64,000 nt of DNA from Flavobacteriaceae bacterium HL-DH10 (GTDB lineage: Bacteria > Bacteroidota > Bacteroidia > Flavobacteriales > Flavobacteriaceae), in NCBI GenBank assembly GCA_031826515.1, contig CP134536.1:1810001-1874000 (forward strand), read 5' to 3'. Below, in pieces: positions 39,060 to 50,290 of this stretch (positions are counted from its first letter, which is position 1; each line of letters starts with the position of its first letter). The notes under the pieces are model-generated. The model was not told where the DNA came from, did not search any database, and saw nothing but the letters and a program-made list of their open reading frames with translations. The position numbers and the translations under genes are program-made.

Positions 39060-40885
39060 TCACCATTATTCCCCATAAATTTGCGTTCTAATTCTGCTTG
39101 AAATTCTTCCATAACAGGTTTTACAGTACTTTCAGGTAAGTCAGCAATTTTAATATACATAAGTCCGTCAACCGAGTTATTAAACAGAGGATCTACGTTA
39201 AAAGCAACGAGGCGGGCATTTTGTTTAATGTATTTTTTAAGCAATACAGGTAAGCGTAAAGCACCAGGTTCAATTTCGTCAATAAATTTGTCGAATTTGT
39301 TTAAATCGGCTTCGGTTTCATCAAAGACAAAATCTTTATCGGCATCTTTCAGTTTTACTTTAAACTCTTTTTTAGGGTGTACGTATTGCGCAATATAAGG
39401 GTCGTAGTAATGCGATTTCATAAACTCAATCATTAATGATTTAGAAAAATTTGAAAACTGATTACTAATACTTACTCCACCTATTAAAAATTTATGTTCT
39501 GGAAAACGCAGTGTGATATGTACAATACCTTTCCAAAGTAAAAATAAAGGCATCGGTTTTTGTTGGTATTCCTTTATAATAAAGGCACGTCCCATTTCTA
39601 TAGATTGGCTCATCATTTTATAAAGTTCGGGTTCAAACCGGAATAAATCTTGTAAATAAAAACCATCAATACCGTAGCGTTCAAAAATTTTAGAGCCTAA
39701 TCCCAATCTATAAGCACCTGCTAAAATCTTTTTTTCATTATCCCATAAAAACATGTGATGGTAATACGTATCAAAAGTATCTAAATCAATCGCCTCATTA
39801 GTACCTTCACCAACTTCTCTAAAGGTAATTTCACGTAATCTACCAATTTCTCTAAGGATGTTAGGGATTTTTTCTGCTGGAGCTAAAAACACCTCGTAAT
39901 TTTTACTTTGTAAAAGCCTAAAATCACCTTGATAAAGCGCTTCAACCTCATTTGTCATTAGGACAGTATCAACAGGTGTTACAATATTTTTAGGAGGTTT
40001 AGGGGTTTTTAATGTAGATGATATATTATCTAATATTTTCGATTTATCTTCAAAAGAATTCGATAACATATACGTTTTTCGTCTTAAAAACTCTGAAAAT
40101 TCTTCAATCTTACTATATTCTTTTTGATCGGCTACCGATATAGGTTTTCCAATTCTAACTTTAATAACACGTCGCTTTTGAGTTAATACTTCAGATGGTA
40201 ATTTGGCAGTTCTAAAAGTGTCGCTAATTTTTGAAAGCTTGTAAAATAATTTACTGTTTTTAGCATGAAAATAGATGGGAACAACTGGTACTTCGGCTTT
40301 TTTAATAAGCTTCATGGCAGTTTCTTCCCAAGGTCTGTCTACCATTAGTTTACCATCACGATAGGTAGATACTTCGCCAGCAGGAAATATTCCTAAAGGA
40401 TGCCCTTCTTTTAAATGTAAAATGGAATTTTTAAAACCTGTAATGCTAGACTTTATATCTTTTCTATCCTCAAAAGGATTAACAGGCATAATGTAAGGTT
40501 TTAAAGGTTCTATTCTATGTAATAAAAAATTAGCGATTATTTTAAAATCTTGTCGCTGCTCTAACATGAGTTTTAAGAGCAGAATGCCGTCAATACCTCC
40601 TAGTGGGTGATTAGAAACAGTAATATAAGCTCCATCTTTAGGAAGTCGTTTTAAATCTTCCTCAGGAATTTCAAATTTAATTTGAAACTCTCCTAAAATA
40701 CTATCTAAAAACTCAAGGTCTTTTAAGTGCTTGTTTCTATTGTAAAATTTATTTAGGGTAGATATTTTTAGCATTTTCATAAGTAACCACCCAATAAAGG
40801 TTCCGATAAATCCGTACTTATCTAAATTTATAGCTTTTGCTACTTCTTTGGCAGTTACTAAGCCTGTATCTTGTGGTTTACTCAT
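39056..40885 (-). CDS. Bifunctional acyltransferase (OlsF-like: PlsC-type plus GNAT-type domains)
   Basis: A 609-residue protein. Residues about 85-260 form a lysophospholipid acyltransferase domain with AYITVSNHPLGGIDGI (the His-Asp pair is spaced H-x5-D, not the common H-x4-D) and LGIFPAGEVS near 172. From about 320 a GNAT-like N-acyltransferase domain follows (EVFLAPAEKIPNILREIGRLR, ILAGAYRLGLG, SIEMGRAFI). This order matches OlsF of Flavobacterium, which makes ornithine-type aminolipids from an amino acid in two acylations. It starts 23 bp after the aspartokinase gene. Amino acid specificity is not readable. Confidence 0.82.
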   Translation of the reverse strand: MSKPQDTGLVTAKEVAKAINLDKYGFIGTFIGWLLMKMLKISTLNKFYNRNKHLKDLEFLDSILGEFQIKFEIPEEDLKRLPKDGAYITVSNHPLGGIDGILLLKLMLEQRQDFKIIANFLLHRIEPLKPYIMPVNPFEDRKDIKSSITGFKNSILHLKEGHPLGIFPAGEVSTYRDGKLMVDRPWEETAMKLIKKAEVPVVPIYFHAKNSKLFYKLSKISDTFRTAKLPSEVLTQKRRVIKVRIGKPISVADQKEYSKIEEFSEFLRRKTYMLSNSFEDKSKILDNISSTLKTPKPPKNIVTPVDTVLMTNEVEALYQGDFRLLQSKNYEVFLAPAEKIPNILREIGRLREITFREVGEGTNEAIDLDTFDTYYHHMFLWDNEKKILAGAYRLGLGSKIFERYGIDGFYLQDLFRFEPELYKMMSQSIEMGRAFIIKEYQQKPMPLFLLWKGIVHITLRFPEHKFLIGGVSISNQFSNFSKSLMIEFMKSHYYDPYIAQYVHPKKEFKVKLKDADKDFVFDETEADLNKFDKFIDEIEPGALRLPVLLKKYIKQNARLVAFNVDPLFNNSVDGLMYIKIADLPESTVKPVMEEFQAELERKFMGNNGD

Positions 40886-40907
40886 GAGTGTAAATGTACT
40901 AAATTGT

Positions 40908-42158
40908 TTATTTAGTTACTACTTGAATGGTTTCTTGAGTTAATTGTTTTAATAACACAGTTTTACCCATTTCAATTTGAGTAATAGCTTTTTCGTTATA
41001 ATGCCTAATCGTGTAAAGCGATACCTTTTCGTTGCAAGTTACTTTAAATTTTGCTTTTAAATGATGTAATAATTTTTCAAGATTGTTATAAATATTGTCA
41101 ATACATACAGAAAAACTAATTGCTGAATTTTGAATAACATCTACTTTCATTTTATACAAATGTAAAAGGTTGAAAATTTCACTAATATTTTCTTCAACAA
41201 TGTATGAAAAATCTAAAGATGAGAGTGAAATAAGTACTTGGTTTTTCTTTACAATAAAACAAGGTATCATGGGTTCTAAAGTAACATCTTTACCAATTGT
41301 TGTACCTGAATTTTCAGGGTTTAAAAATGATTTAACCAATAGAGGTATTTCTTTTCCTTGTAGTGGTTGTAATGTTTTTGGATGAATAATAGAAGCACCA
41401 TAAAAGGCCAGTTCAATAGCTTCACGGTAACTTATTTTGTTTAATAATTGTGCGTTTTCAAAATAACGTGGATCTGCATTTAATACGCCTGGTACATCTT
41501 TCCAAATGGTAACGCTTTCTGCATTTAAGCAATAAGCAAAAATAGCAGCTGTATAATCGCTACCTTCTCGACCTAATGTTGTGGTAAAATTGTTCGCATC
41601 ACTACCTAAAAATCCTTGTGTTATATTTAATTTAGATTTGTTAAAGTTTAATGATATTAATTGCTGTGTTTCTCCCCAATCTATATTAGCACGTCGGTAA
41701 TAATTATCAGTTTTAATATACTCTCTTGCATCGATCCAATTATTTTTTAAACCGATAAAATTTAAATAGTCACTAATAATTGTAGTAGAAATTAATTCGC
41801 CAAAGCCTATAACTTGGTCGTATAAAAAATTATAATCTGGCGATTTGTTACTTTTTAATATCCTGTTAAGTTCATCAAAAAATGATTGTACTTTATTATA
41901 AACTTGGTGAGATTCGTCATTAAAAAGCGTTAGTAATATTTCGTTGTGAAATTTAATTACGTCTTGAATAGAACTTTGTAATTCGGTTTTGTTCTCAAAA
42001 TAAATTTTAATAACAGCTTCTAAAGCATTGGTGGTTTTACCCATAGCAGAAACAATTATTAAAGAGTTTTTATATCCCACTTTTTGTAGTAGTGACACCA
42101 TGTTTTTTATACCCTCTGCATCTTTAACAGAGGCTCCACCAAATTTAAATATTTGCAT
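40908..42158 (-). CDS. lysC: Aspartate kinase, monofunctional
   Basis: Phosphorylates aspartate at the start of Lys, Met and Thr synthesis. The start reads MQIFKFGGASVKD, where most enzymes have KFGGTS; Bacteroidota homologues often carry Ala. TLGREGSDYTAAIFA near residue 200 and WKDVPGVLNADPRYF near 225 are the aspartate and ATP sites. ACT-type sequence follows from about 290. 416 residues, without a homoserine dehydrogenase fusion. Only one base separates it from the GNAT gene upstream, so the two are coupled. Confidence 0.9.
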   Translation of the reverse strand: MQIFKFGGASVKDAEGIKNMVSLLQKVGYKNSLIIVSAMGKTTNALEAVIKIYFENKTELQSSIQDVIKFHNEILLTLFNDESHQVYNKVQSFFDELNRILKSNKSPDYNFLYDQVIGFGELISTTIISDYLNFIGLKNNWIDAREYIKTDNYYRRANIDWGETQQLISLNFNKSKLNITQGFLGSDANNFTTTLGREGSDYTAAIFAYCLNAESVTIWKDVPGVLNADPRYFENAQLLNKISYREAIELAFYGASIIHPKTLQPLQGKEIPLLVKSFLNPENSGTTIGKDVTLEPMIPCFIVKKNQVLISLSSLDFSYIVEENISEIFNLLHLYKMKVDVIQNSAISFSVCIDNIYNNLEKLLHHLKAKFKVTCNEKVSLYTIRHYNEKAITQIEMGKTVLLKQLTQETIQVVTK

Positions 42159-42159
42159 A

Positions 42160-42639
42160 TTACAATTTTGATATATAGTCTTTAATACCTTTTTCGTTTA
42201 AATGTACAACATTCCAGTCTCTTAAAATTTGTGCACCTTTTTTCTCGTATAAATTTATGGCAGGAGCATTCCAATTTAGTACCTCCCAGTTAATACGTTT
42301 TACTCCTAAAGTATGGCCGAATTTAACCACCTCGTCTAGCAGAGCTGTACCTAATCCTAAACCTCTCATATCTTCGCTAACCACGAGGTCTTCTAAATGC
42401 AGAATTTTGCCTTTCCAAGTTGAATATCGGTGGAACATAATGGCAGTGCCTTCTACTTTTCCATCAACTTCGGCGATTAAACATTCAAAGGCTGGATTCT
42501 CGTTAAACCCATCATTTTCTAAGTCCTGAAGAGTTACTTCAACAGCATCGGGCTCTTTTTCGAAGATGGCTAATTGGTTTATAAGGTCTAGCACCCTTGA
42601 CATATCTTCTTTTATAGCTTTTCTTATTGTAAAATTCAT
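42160..42639 (-). CDS. GNAT-family N-acetyltransferase
   Basis: A 159-residue acetyltransferase. HLEDLVVSEDMRGLGLGTALL near residue 80 is the acetyl-CoA loop (RGLGLG), and WEVLNWNAPAINLYEKKGA near 117 is the conserved motif B. The whole resembles spermidine/diamine-type acetyltransferases, though substrate is uncertain. It is directly followed by lysC. Confidence 0.88.
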   Translation of the reverse strand: MNFTIRKAIKEDMSRVLDLINQLAIFEKEPDAVEVTLQDLENDGFNENPAFECLIAEVDGKVEGTAIMFHRYSTWKGKILHLEDLVVSEDMRGLGLGTALLDEVVKFGHTLGVKRINWEVLNWNAPAINLYEKKGAQILRDWNVVHLNEKGIKDYISKL

Positions 42640-42760
42640 AATAATTAATAATTATTTCAAAGATACTTTAAACTTGTGATTTGAGAAGATTTATCTATAG
42701 CGAAAACGATGTAGTTTATTAAATTTTATAGATATTTGTATAAACAAAAATACCATCTTC

Positions 42761-43768
42761 ATGGCTCATAAAAAACAAACATTAGGAGAGTTCATTATTG
42801 AAAACCAATCATCTTTTAAATATTCTTCAGGAGAATTATCCAGTCTCCTTAATTCTATTAGGTTAGCGGCTAAGATAGTAAACCATGAAGTTAATAAAGC
42901 TGGTTTGGTTGATATTATTGGAGCTGCTGGTGATACTAATATACAGGGAGAAGATCAACAAAAATTAGATGTTTATGCAAACGATAAGTTTATACAAACT
43001 CTAACAAAAAGAAATATTGTTTGCGGTATTGCAAGTGAAGAAGAAGATGATTTTATAACTATTAATAGTCAAGATGAAAATCATCAAAATAAATATGTTG
43101 TTTTAATTGACCCTTTAGATGGCTCTTCTAATATTGATGTGAATGTATCTGTTGGGACTATTTTTTCTATCTACAGAAGAATTACTCCGGTAGGAACACC
43201 AGTTCAACTAGAAGATTTTTTACAAAAAGGTAGTAAACAAGTAGCAGCTGGTTATGTGGTTTATGGTACTTCTACTATGTTGGTTTATACAACGGGTGAT
43301 GGTGTAAATGGTTTTACCCTTAACCCAGCTATAGGTTCATTTTACTTATCGCATCCAGAGATGGAATTTCCTGAAGATGGTAATATTTATTCTGTTAATG
43401 AAGGCAATTATACTCATTTTCCTCAAGGTGTTAAAGATTATATTAAATACTGCCAAAAAGAAGAAGAAGACAGACCTTATACATCAAGATATATTGGTTC
43501 TTTAGTGTCCGATTTTCATAGAAATATGATTAAAGGAGGCATTTATTTATACCCACAAAGTTCAAAAAATCCGAAAGGAAAATTACGTTTACTTTACGAA
43601 TGTAATCCCATGGCTTTTTTAGCAGAACAAGCCAATGGAAAGTCTAGTGATGGATTTACTAGAACTTTAGATGTTGAGCCAACAGAATTGCACGAACGTG
43701 TGCCTTTTATTTGTGGAAGCAAAAACATGGTAGAAAAAGCAGAAGAATTTATGCGTAATGCTAAGTAA
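42761..43768 (+). CDS. fbp: Fructose-1,6-bisphosphatase, class I
   Basis: Gluconeogenic phosphatase, 335 residues. Metal-binding [20 protein letters not shown] near residue 117 is diagnostic, and IASEEEDDF near 91 and [20 protein letters not shown] near 238 fit the family. [21 protein letters not shown] near 273 is the catalytic C-terminal block. It is divergent from the lysC operon and ends at a bidirectional terminator shared with gltD. Confidence 0.96.
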   Translation: MAHKKQTLGEFIIENQSSFKYSSGELSSLLNSIRLAAKIVNHEVNKAGLVDIIGAAGDTNIQGEDQQKLDVYANDKFIQTLTKRNIVCGIASEEEDDFITINSQDENHQNKYVVLIDPLDGSSNIDVNVSVGTIFSIYRRITPVGTPVQLEDFLQKGSKQVAAGYVVYGTSTMLVYTTGDGVNGFTLNPAIGSFYLSHPEMEFPEDGNIYSVNEGNYTHFPQGVKDYIKYCQKEEEDRPYTSRYIGSLVSDFHRNMIKGGIYLYPQSSKNPKGKLRLLYECNPMAFLAEQANGKSSDGFTRTLDVEPTELHERVPFICGSKNMVEKAEEFMRNAK

Positions 43769-43788
43769 AAAATAAACTTTAAATTATA

Positions 43789-43819
43789 AAAAAAGCGAAC
43801 TTTTCAGTTCGCTTTTTTT
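43789..43819. terminator. Bidirectional terminator between fbp and gltD
   Basis: AAAAAGCGAACT and AGTTCGCTTTTT pair around TTTC with A and T tracts on both sides. Confidence 0.9.
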
Positions 43820-43840
43820 ATATAAAATATTTTAATAATA

Positions 43841-45307
43841 TTAATGAAGACCAACCAAATCGCCAGTAACATCTTTTGATGGTAAATCTGATTTTCCCAT
43901 TAAGTAAATATCAACTTGACGAGCAGCTTCTCTTCCTTCAGAAATAGCCCATACAATTAATGATTGTCCGCGACGCATATCGCCAGCAGTAAATATATTA
44001 GGAATATTGGTTTGGTATTTACCATACTCTGCTTTGTAATTAGAACGCGCATCTCTGTCTAATCCTAATTGATCGGCAATAGTGCTTTCAGGACCTGTAA
44101 ATCCAAGTGCCAATAATGCTAAATCACATGGCCAAGTTTTTTCAGAATCTTCAATCTCTATTAATTTAGGACGTTCACCAGGAATCATCTCCCACTCAAC
44201 ATTAACTGTTTTTAAAGCGATAAGTTTTCCGTTTTCGTCTTTTATAAATTCTTTTGTATTTATTAACCAGTTACGTTCAACACCTTCTTTGTGAGAAGAC
44301 GATGTTTTTAACTGTAATGGCCAATAAGGCCAAGGTGTAGTTGGAGAACGGTGTCCTGGAGGTTTCGGCATAATTTCAAAATTAGTAACCGATTTTGCAC
44401 CATGACGGTTGGACGTTCCTATACAATCTGAACCTGTATCACCACCACCAATAACAATAACATCTTTACCAGTTGCTAAAACTTGGTCTTTTATTTCTTG
44501 ACCAAAAACAACTTTAGTTTGTTGCGTTAAGAAATCCATAGCCTGTACAACACCATCAGCATCAATACCAGGAGTTGGTAAACTTCTTCTTTCTGTTGCA
44601 CCTCCACAAAGTACAATGGCATCAAAAGCTTTTAATTCTTTTACATCGTAGTTTACACCAACATTAATATTGGTTTTAAATGTAATACCTTCAGCTTCCA
44701 AAATGGCAACACGACGATCTATAACACCTTTTTCCATTTTAAAATTTGGAATGCCGTAGCGTAATAAACCACCAATAGCATCATCTCTTTCAAAAACAGT
44801 CACGAGATGTCCTGCTCTATTTAATTGTTGAGCTGTTGCTAAACCAGCAGGTCCTGAACCTACAACAGCAACTTTTTTACCTGTTCTTTTTTTAGGCGGC
44901 TGTGGTTTTATCCAACCTTCTTTAAAAGCGCGTTCAACAATATTTTTTTCAATATTTTCAATAGAAATAGGATCTTCAATAATTCCTAATACACAAGCTT
45001 GCTCACAAGGAGCTGGACACAAACGACCTGTAAACTCAGGAAAGTTGTTTGTAGAGTGCAATATCCAAGACGCTTTTTGCCATTCGCCTTGATGTACCAT
45101 GTGATTAAAATCTGGAATTAAATTACCAAGTGGGCAACCACTATGGCAAAAAGGAATACCGCAATCCATACAGCGAGAACCCTGTTCAGTAATGTCTTTA
45201 TCACTTAAAGGCACTGTAAATTCTTTATAATGTGTTACACGTTCTGGTACAGGCGTGTATGTTTCATCTTTTCTTTCGAATTCTTTAAAACCTGTTACTT
45301 TTCCCAT
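43841..45307 (-). CDS. gltD: Glutamate synthase small subunit
   Basis: Supplies electrons from NADPH to GltB. 488 residues. The N-terminus has Fe-S cysteines in CMDCGIPFCHSGCPLGN and CPAPCEQACVLG (residues about 45-110). VAVVGSGPAGLATAQQLNRAG near 150 binds FAD, and VIVIGGGDTGSDCIG near 285 binds NADPH. The ending FTAGDMRRGQSLIVWAISEG is typical. It is four bases downstream of gltB, so the pair is one operon. Confidence 0.96.
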   Translation of the reverse strand: MGKVTGFKEFERKDETYTPVPERVTHYKEFTVPLSDKDITEQGSRCMDCGIPFCHSGCPLGNLIPDFNHMVHQGEWQKASWILHSTNNFPEFTGRLCPAPCEQACVLGIIEDPISIENIEKNIVERAFKEGWIKPQPPKKRTGKKVAVVGSGPAGLATAQQLNRAGHLVTVFERDDAIGGLLRYGIPNFKMEKGVIDRRVAILEAEGITFKTNINVGVNYDVKELKAFDAIVLCGGATERRSLPTPGIDADGVVQAMDFLTQQTKVVFGQEIKDQVLATGKDVIVIGGGDTGSDCIGTSNRHGAKSVTNFEIMPKPPGHRSPTTPWPYWPLQLKTSSSHKEGVERNWLINTKEFIKDENGKLIALKTVNVEWEMIPGERPKLIEIEDSEKTWPCDLALLALGFTGPESTIADQLGLDRDARSNYKAEYGKYQTNIPNIFTAGDMRRGQSLIVWAISEGREAARQVDIYLMGKSDLPSKDVTGDLVGLH

Positions 45308-45311
45308 CGTA

Positions 45312-48300
45312 CTATGCTATTTCTAATTCTTCAACCATTACTTCTCCTTTTGCTAAACGCTCTAATGCTTTTTTATATTCAGTAGGCATCACTCGAACAA
45401 AATTCTTTAAGGTATTGTCCCAGTCGGCTAATAATGTTTTAGCAAGATTACTATCTGTATATAAAGCATGTTTTTCAATCCATGATTTTAAATCGGCTGC
45501 ATCTTCTGGTAAGATATCTTCAAAATCTATGGTTTCTGTGTTACACAATCCGTTCACAAATTTGTTTTCTGGATCGTATACATAAGCAATACCACCACTC
45601 ATACCAGCAGCAAAATTTCTACCTGTAGTTCCTAAAACAATAACTTTACCACCTGTCATATATTCACAACAATGATCGCCAACACCTTCAACCACTGTAA
45701 TGGCTCCTGAGTTACGAACGGCAAAACGTTCACCAGCAATACCATTAATATAAGCTTCTCCTTCAACTGCTCCAAATAAACATACATTACCAACTATAAT
45801 GTTGTTTTCAGCTATAAAATCAGCTTTAGCAGGTTTTTTAACAATTATTTTAGCTCCAGATAAACCTTTACCTAAATAATCATTTGTGTTTCCTTCTAAG
45901 TTAAAGGTCAGTCCGTGTGCTCCAAAAGCTCCGAAACTTTGTCCTGCAGAACCAGTAAAGTTTATATTTAATGTGTTTTCTGGTAAACCTAGATGCCCAT
46001 GTGCTTTAGAAATTTCGTTACTAATAATAGCCCCTACTGAACGGTCTATATTATTTATAGGGAACTCTAAAGTTGTTGGTACTTTATTCGCAATGGCAGT
46101 TCTAGAATGCTTTAAGATAGTGAAATCTAAAACATTTTCTAAATTATGATCTTGTTTTTGAGAATTCTTAACAGACATTTCTCTGTAAGAATCTGGTCTA
46201 TGCAAGATAGAAGATAAATCTAATCCTTTTGCTTTATAGTGTGTAATAGCTTTATTAGCGTTTATTTTATGAGTTTGACCAATCATTTCATCCATGGTTC
46301 TAAACCCTAATTGAGCCATGATACCTCTTAATTCTTCAGCGATATAGTAGAAGAAATTAATAACGTGTTCTGGTGTGCCTTTAAAGTTTTTACGTAATTC
46401 TTTATCTTGAGTTGCAATACCTACTGGGCAAGTGTTTAAATGACATTTACGCATCATAATACAACCTGAAGCCACAAGAGGTGCAGTTGCAAATCCAAAT
46501 TCCTCAGCTCCTAATAAACAAGCAATAGCAACATCACGACCAGTTTTTAACTGACCATCACATTCTACAACTATACGAGAACGTAAATTGTTTAAAACCA
46601 ATGTTTGTTGTGCTTCTGCTAAACCAAGTTCCCAAGGTAGCCCTGCGTGTTTTAATGATGTTAAAGGTGAAGCACCAGTACCACCATCATAACCAGCAAT
46701 AAGAACAACATCTGCTTTTGCTTTTGAAACACCAGCAGCAATAGTACCTACTCCAACTTCTGAAACTAGTTTTACATTAATACGTGCTTCACGATTGGCG
46801 TTTTTCAAGTCGTAAATTAACTGCGCTAAATCTTCAATAGAATAAATATCGTGATGCGGTGGCGGTGAAATCAATCCTACAAAAGGCGTTGAGTTACGTG
46901 CTGCTGCAATCCATGGCAACACTTTTTCACCAGGTAATTGTCCGCCTTCTCCAGGTTTAGCACCTTGAGCCATTTTTATTTGAATTTCTCGAGCATTAGA
47001 TAAGTAATGCGAAGTCACTCCAAATCGACCAGAAGCTACTTGCTTAATAGCAGAGTTTCTGCTATCGCCATTTGCATCTGGAATAAAGCGTTTTCTATCT
47101 TCACCACCTTCACCAGAATTAGATTTTCCTCCAATTCGGTTCATAGCAATGGCTAAATTTTCGTGAGCTTCTCTAGAAATCGACCCGTAAGACATGGCTC
47201 CTGTTTTGAATCGTTTTACGATATCGGTCCATGGTTCTACTTCATCTAACGGAATAGGATCTAAATTATCAAACTCAAATAAACCACGAATGGTCATTAA
47301 GTTTTCTGCTTGCTCATTTACCGCTTTTGCGTATACATCATAACTAGCTTGATCGCTTAATCTAACCGCTTGCTGTAATTTAGCAACAGTTGTTGGGTTA
47401 AACATGTGACGCTCTCCATTACGTCTCCATCTATAATCACCACCAATATTTAATCCTAATCGTTTATCTATAAAAGTATCAGGATACGCATATTTATAGC
47501 GTTCACTAATTTCTTTTTCAATTTCATATAAACCAATACCTTCAATTCTTGAAGCTGTGTATGGGAAATATTTTTCTACGAATTGTGAGTTGAAACCAAC
47601 AATTTCAAATATTTGAGAACCTCTGTATGAATGTAATGTAGAGATTCCTATTTTGTTCATGACTTTTAAAATACCTTTTCCAATGGCTTTGTTAAAATTA
47701 TCGACAGCTTTTTGCTCGTCAATACCTTCAATAAAACCTTCTTTTACTTGCATTCTAATAATCTCATTAACCATGTATGGGTTAATAGCACTAGCTCCGT
47801 ACCCAAACAACGTAGCAAAATGATGCGGCTCTCTAGGTTCGGCAGATTCAATAATAATATCAAAATAAGAACGCTTACGTAAACGGTTCAATTGATGGTT
47901 TACATAAGAACAAGCCAATAACGATGGAATAGGAGCAAATTCTTTATTTACACCTCTATCAGACAAGATAATGATATTCGTCTTTCTTAATAAGGCTTTT
48001 TCAATTTGTACAATAATATCGTCTAAGGCGTCTTCAAGTCCGTTAAGTCCTTTTTCCTTTGGATATAACATTTCAATAGTTTCAGCTTTAAAACTTTCTA
48101 TTGAAATATTTCTTATTTTTTCTAAATCGGCATTAGAAATTACAGGGTTTTGAATTTTTAATTTTCTACACTGTCTTTCTGTAATGCTGAAAATATTTCT
48201 GTCTTTTCCTAACGATAAGCTAATATCTGTTACAATTTCTTCTCGAATACCATCTAAAGGTGGATTGGTAACCTGTGCGAATAATTGTTTAAAGTAATTT

Positions 48301-49826
48301 GAAATGAGTTGAGGTCTATCAGATAAAACCGCTAAAGGCGTATCTATACCCATAGAACCTAAAGCTTCTTTTCCAGCAACGGCCATTGGTGTAATAACCT
48401 CTTGAATATCTTCAAATGTATAATTAAATAAACGTTGTCTTGTTTTTATATCGATAGTTTCGATTGGACACGTTGTATTTGTGTATGGTACGTCTTTTAA
48501 ATGTAACCTTGTTTTATCTAACCATTCTTTATATGGTCTTTCTGAAACAATTCTACTTTTAATTTCTTCATCGTTAATAATACGACCTTCATTCATGTCT
48601 ACCAAGAACATTTTTCCTGGTTCTAAACGTCCATGACTTTTAATATCTTCTGGTGCAATATCTACAACTCCAATTTCTGAAGACATGATAAGCTTACCAC
48701 TTTTAGTAACGGTATATCTTGAAGGTCTTAAACCATTACGATCTAATAAGGCTCCTACATAATCACCATCGGTAAAAGGAACTGAAGCTGGACCATCCCA
48801 AGGCTCCATAATACAAGCATTATAATCGTAGAATGCTTTACGTTCCTCAGACATGGTTTTGTGTTTTTCCCATGCTTCAGGAATCATCATCATCATTACT
48901 TCAGGTAAAGAGCGTCCTGTATGTGTTAATAATTCAACTACCATATCCATAGAAGCAGAATCTGATTTTCCAGGAAGTATGATAGGGAATAGTTTTTCTA
49001 TTTGAGGTCCGAAGACATCACTCTTCATAATCTCTTCGCGAACACGCATTCTACTTACGTTACCTCGTAATGTATTAATTTCACCATTTTGACACATGAA
49101 GCGGAATGGTTGAGCCAATTCCCATGCGGGCATAGTGTTTGTTGAGAAGCGTTGATGTACTAAAGCTAAGCGTGTTACTAAATCTTTCTGTTGTAAATCT
49201 GTAAAATAAGGCCCAATATCTTCTGGCATTATAATACCTTTATATATTAAAGTTGTTGTAGATAAACTTGGTAAGTAGAAATATTCGCTTTGAGATATCT
49301 TTGAACATCTAATAGCATGTTCAGTAATTTTACGAGCGGCATATAATTTTGCTTTAAATACAGCCTCATCAATAGCTTCTGTTTTTCCAATAAAGATTTG
49401 TTCTATATTGGGTTCTGAAGCTAAAGCTATTTCTCCTAATTGCGAAGAATCTACAGGAACTTCTCGCCATCCTAAAATAGAAAGTCCTTGCGCTTTTATT
49501 TCTTTTTCAAAAGTGTCTTTACAAAATTGATATTGGTTTTTTACTTTTGGTAAAAATAGCATACCTACGGCATACTCTCTTTGAGCAGGGATTTCAAAAT
49601 CACATACTCTTTTAAAATAATCGTGAGGGATATCAATTAATAAACCAGCACCATCACCAGTTTTTCCATCGGAGCTAACACCTCCACGGTGTTCTAGTTT
49701 TACTAGAATTTCTAACGCATCATGAATGATTTGATTTGTTTTTTCTCCTTTGAGATTACAAATAAAACCTGCGCCACAATTTTCGTGTTCAAATTCAGGT
49801 AAATAGAGTCCTTGTTTCTTCAGCAT
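45312..49826 (-). CDS. gltB: Glutamate synthase large subunit
   Basis: Makes two glutamates from glutamine and 2-oxoglutarate. I take ATG at 49826 ([21 protein letters not shown]): the Cys of NCGAGF is the maturation site and amidotransferase nucleophile, giving a short propeptide. [20 protein letters not shown] near residue 225, the FMN domain ([35 protein letters not shown]) and the 3Fe-4S site [15 protein letters not shown] near 1130 follow, then the GxGxG C-terminal helix. 1504 residues. Divergent from the porin and amt genes. Confidence 0.97.
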   Translation of the reverse strand: MLKKQGLYLPEFEHENCGAGFICNLKGEKTNQIIHDALEILVKLEHRGGVSSDGKTGDGAGLLIDIPHDYFKRVCDFEIPAQREYAVGMLFLPKVKNQYQFCKDTFEKEIKAQGLSILGWREVPVDSSQLGEIALASEPNIEQIFIGKTEAIDEAVFKAKLYAARKITEHAIRCSKISQSEYFYLPSLSTTTLIYKGIIMPEDIGPYFTDLQQKDLVTRLALVHQRFSTNTMPAWELAQPFRFMCQNGEINTLRGNVSRMRVREEIMKSDVFGPQIEKLFPIILPGKSDSASMDMVVELLTHTGRSLPEVMMMMIPEAWEKHKTMSEERKAFYDYNACIMEPWDGPASVPFTDGDYVGALLDRNGLRPSRYTVTKSGKLIMSSEIGVVDIAPEDIKSHGRLEPGKMFLVDMNEGRIINDEEIKSRIVSERPYKEWLDKTRLHLKDVPYTNTTCPIETIDIKTRQRLFNYTFEDIQEVITPMAVAGKEALGSMGIDTPLAVLSDRPQLISNYFKQLFAQVTNPPLDGIREEIVTDISLSLGKDRNIFSITERQCRKLKIQNPVISNADLEKIRNISIESFKAETIEMLYPKEKGLNGLEDALDDIIVQIEKALLRKTNIIILSDRGVNKEFAPIPSLLACSYVNHQLNRLRKRSYFDIIIESAEPREPHHFATLFGYGASAINPYMVNEIIRMQVKEGFIEGIDEQKAVDNFNKAIGKGILKVMNKIGISTLHSYRGSQIFEIVGFNSQFVEKYFPYTASRIEGIGLYEIEKEISERYKYAYPDTFIDKRLGLNIGGDYRWRRNGERHMFNPTTVAKLQQAVRLSDQASYDVYAKAVNEQAENLMTIRGLFEFDNLDPIPLDEVEPWTDIVKRFKTGAMSYGSISREAHENLAIAMNRIGGKSNSGEGGEDRKRFIPDANGDSRNSAIKQVASGRFGVTSHYLSNAREIQIKMAQGAKPGEGGQLPGEKVLPWIAAARNSTPFVGLISPPPHHDIYSIEDLAQLIYDLKNANREARINVKLVSEVGVGTIAAGVSKAKADVVLIAGYDGGTGASPLTSLKHAGLPWELGLAEAQQTLVLNNLRSRIVVECDGQLKTGRDVAIACLLGAEEFGFATAPLVASGCIMMRKCHLNTCPVGIATQDKELRKNFKGTPEHVINFFYYIAEELRGIMAQLGFRTMDEMIGQTHKINANKAITHYKAKGLDLSSILHRPDSYREMSVKNSQKQDHNLENVLDFTILKHSRTAIANKVPTTLEFPINNIDRSVGAIISNEISKAHGHLGLPENTLNINFTGSAGQSFGAFGAHGLTFNLEGNTNDYLGKGLSGAKIIVKKPAKADFIAENNIIVGNVCLFGAVEGEAYINGIAGERFAVRNSGAITVVEGVGDHCCEYMTGGKVIVLGTTGRNFAAGMSGGIAYVYDPENKFVNGLCNTETIDFEDILPEDAADLKSWIEKHALYTDSNLAKTLLADWDNTLKNFVRVMPTEYKKALERLAKGEVMVEELEIA

Positions 49827-49835
49827 AATCAACAA

Positions 49836-50290
49836 ATATTGGTTTAAAAACGTGAGTCGAAATGCTAAGATATAACCTAGTTTTTAAATAACCATAGAGG
49901 GTAATATATTATTCCGATTTTTTAAGAGAAGCAAAGCTAAAAATACTTATATATCAATAATAATGAGATTTATTAATAAATATTCAATTGATAATAATTT
50001 GTTATAAATACATATATGTGAATTAATAATAAAGAAACTTCATAATGTTAAAAATATAATCATTAAAAACTGACAAATATTGACAAATTCTCAAAGTATT
50101 TGTTTGTTGAAAAATCAAAAAATCAAAAAATAAACAGAATACCTATAAAAAAATAGGGTAAAAAATAGAAAATCAACAAAAGTAACATAAATACCCCCAT
50201 TTTTTATGGGGGTTAAAACTTTTTAGTATAGTTTTACGCCATTCTTAAGGAAAAATTAACCAAAAAATTAAAACTTAAAAATTAAACATT
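49836..50290. promoter_or_regulatory. Divergent control region of gltBD and the porin-amt block
   Basis: 455 bp of very AT-rich sequence between opposite transcripts. It contains the palindrome at 50193-50214 and an imperfect -7-like TATAGTTTTACG near 50227. This is where both nitrogen-related operons must be controlled. Confidence 0.5.
50193..50214. promoter_or_regulatory. Palindrome in the porin/amt promoter region
   Basis: ACCCCCAT, a T-rich centre, then ATGGGGGT. It is the only GC-rich element in the 455-bp gap and lies about 80 bp before the porin start, so an operator or an attenuator-like hairpin is plausible. Confidence 0.5.

Noticed and set aside
40908-42158. Aspartokinase with GGAS instead of GGTS as a dead enzyme
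   Set aside because: The other active-site blocks are intact and the Ala variant is common in Bacteroidota homologues.
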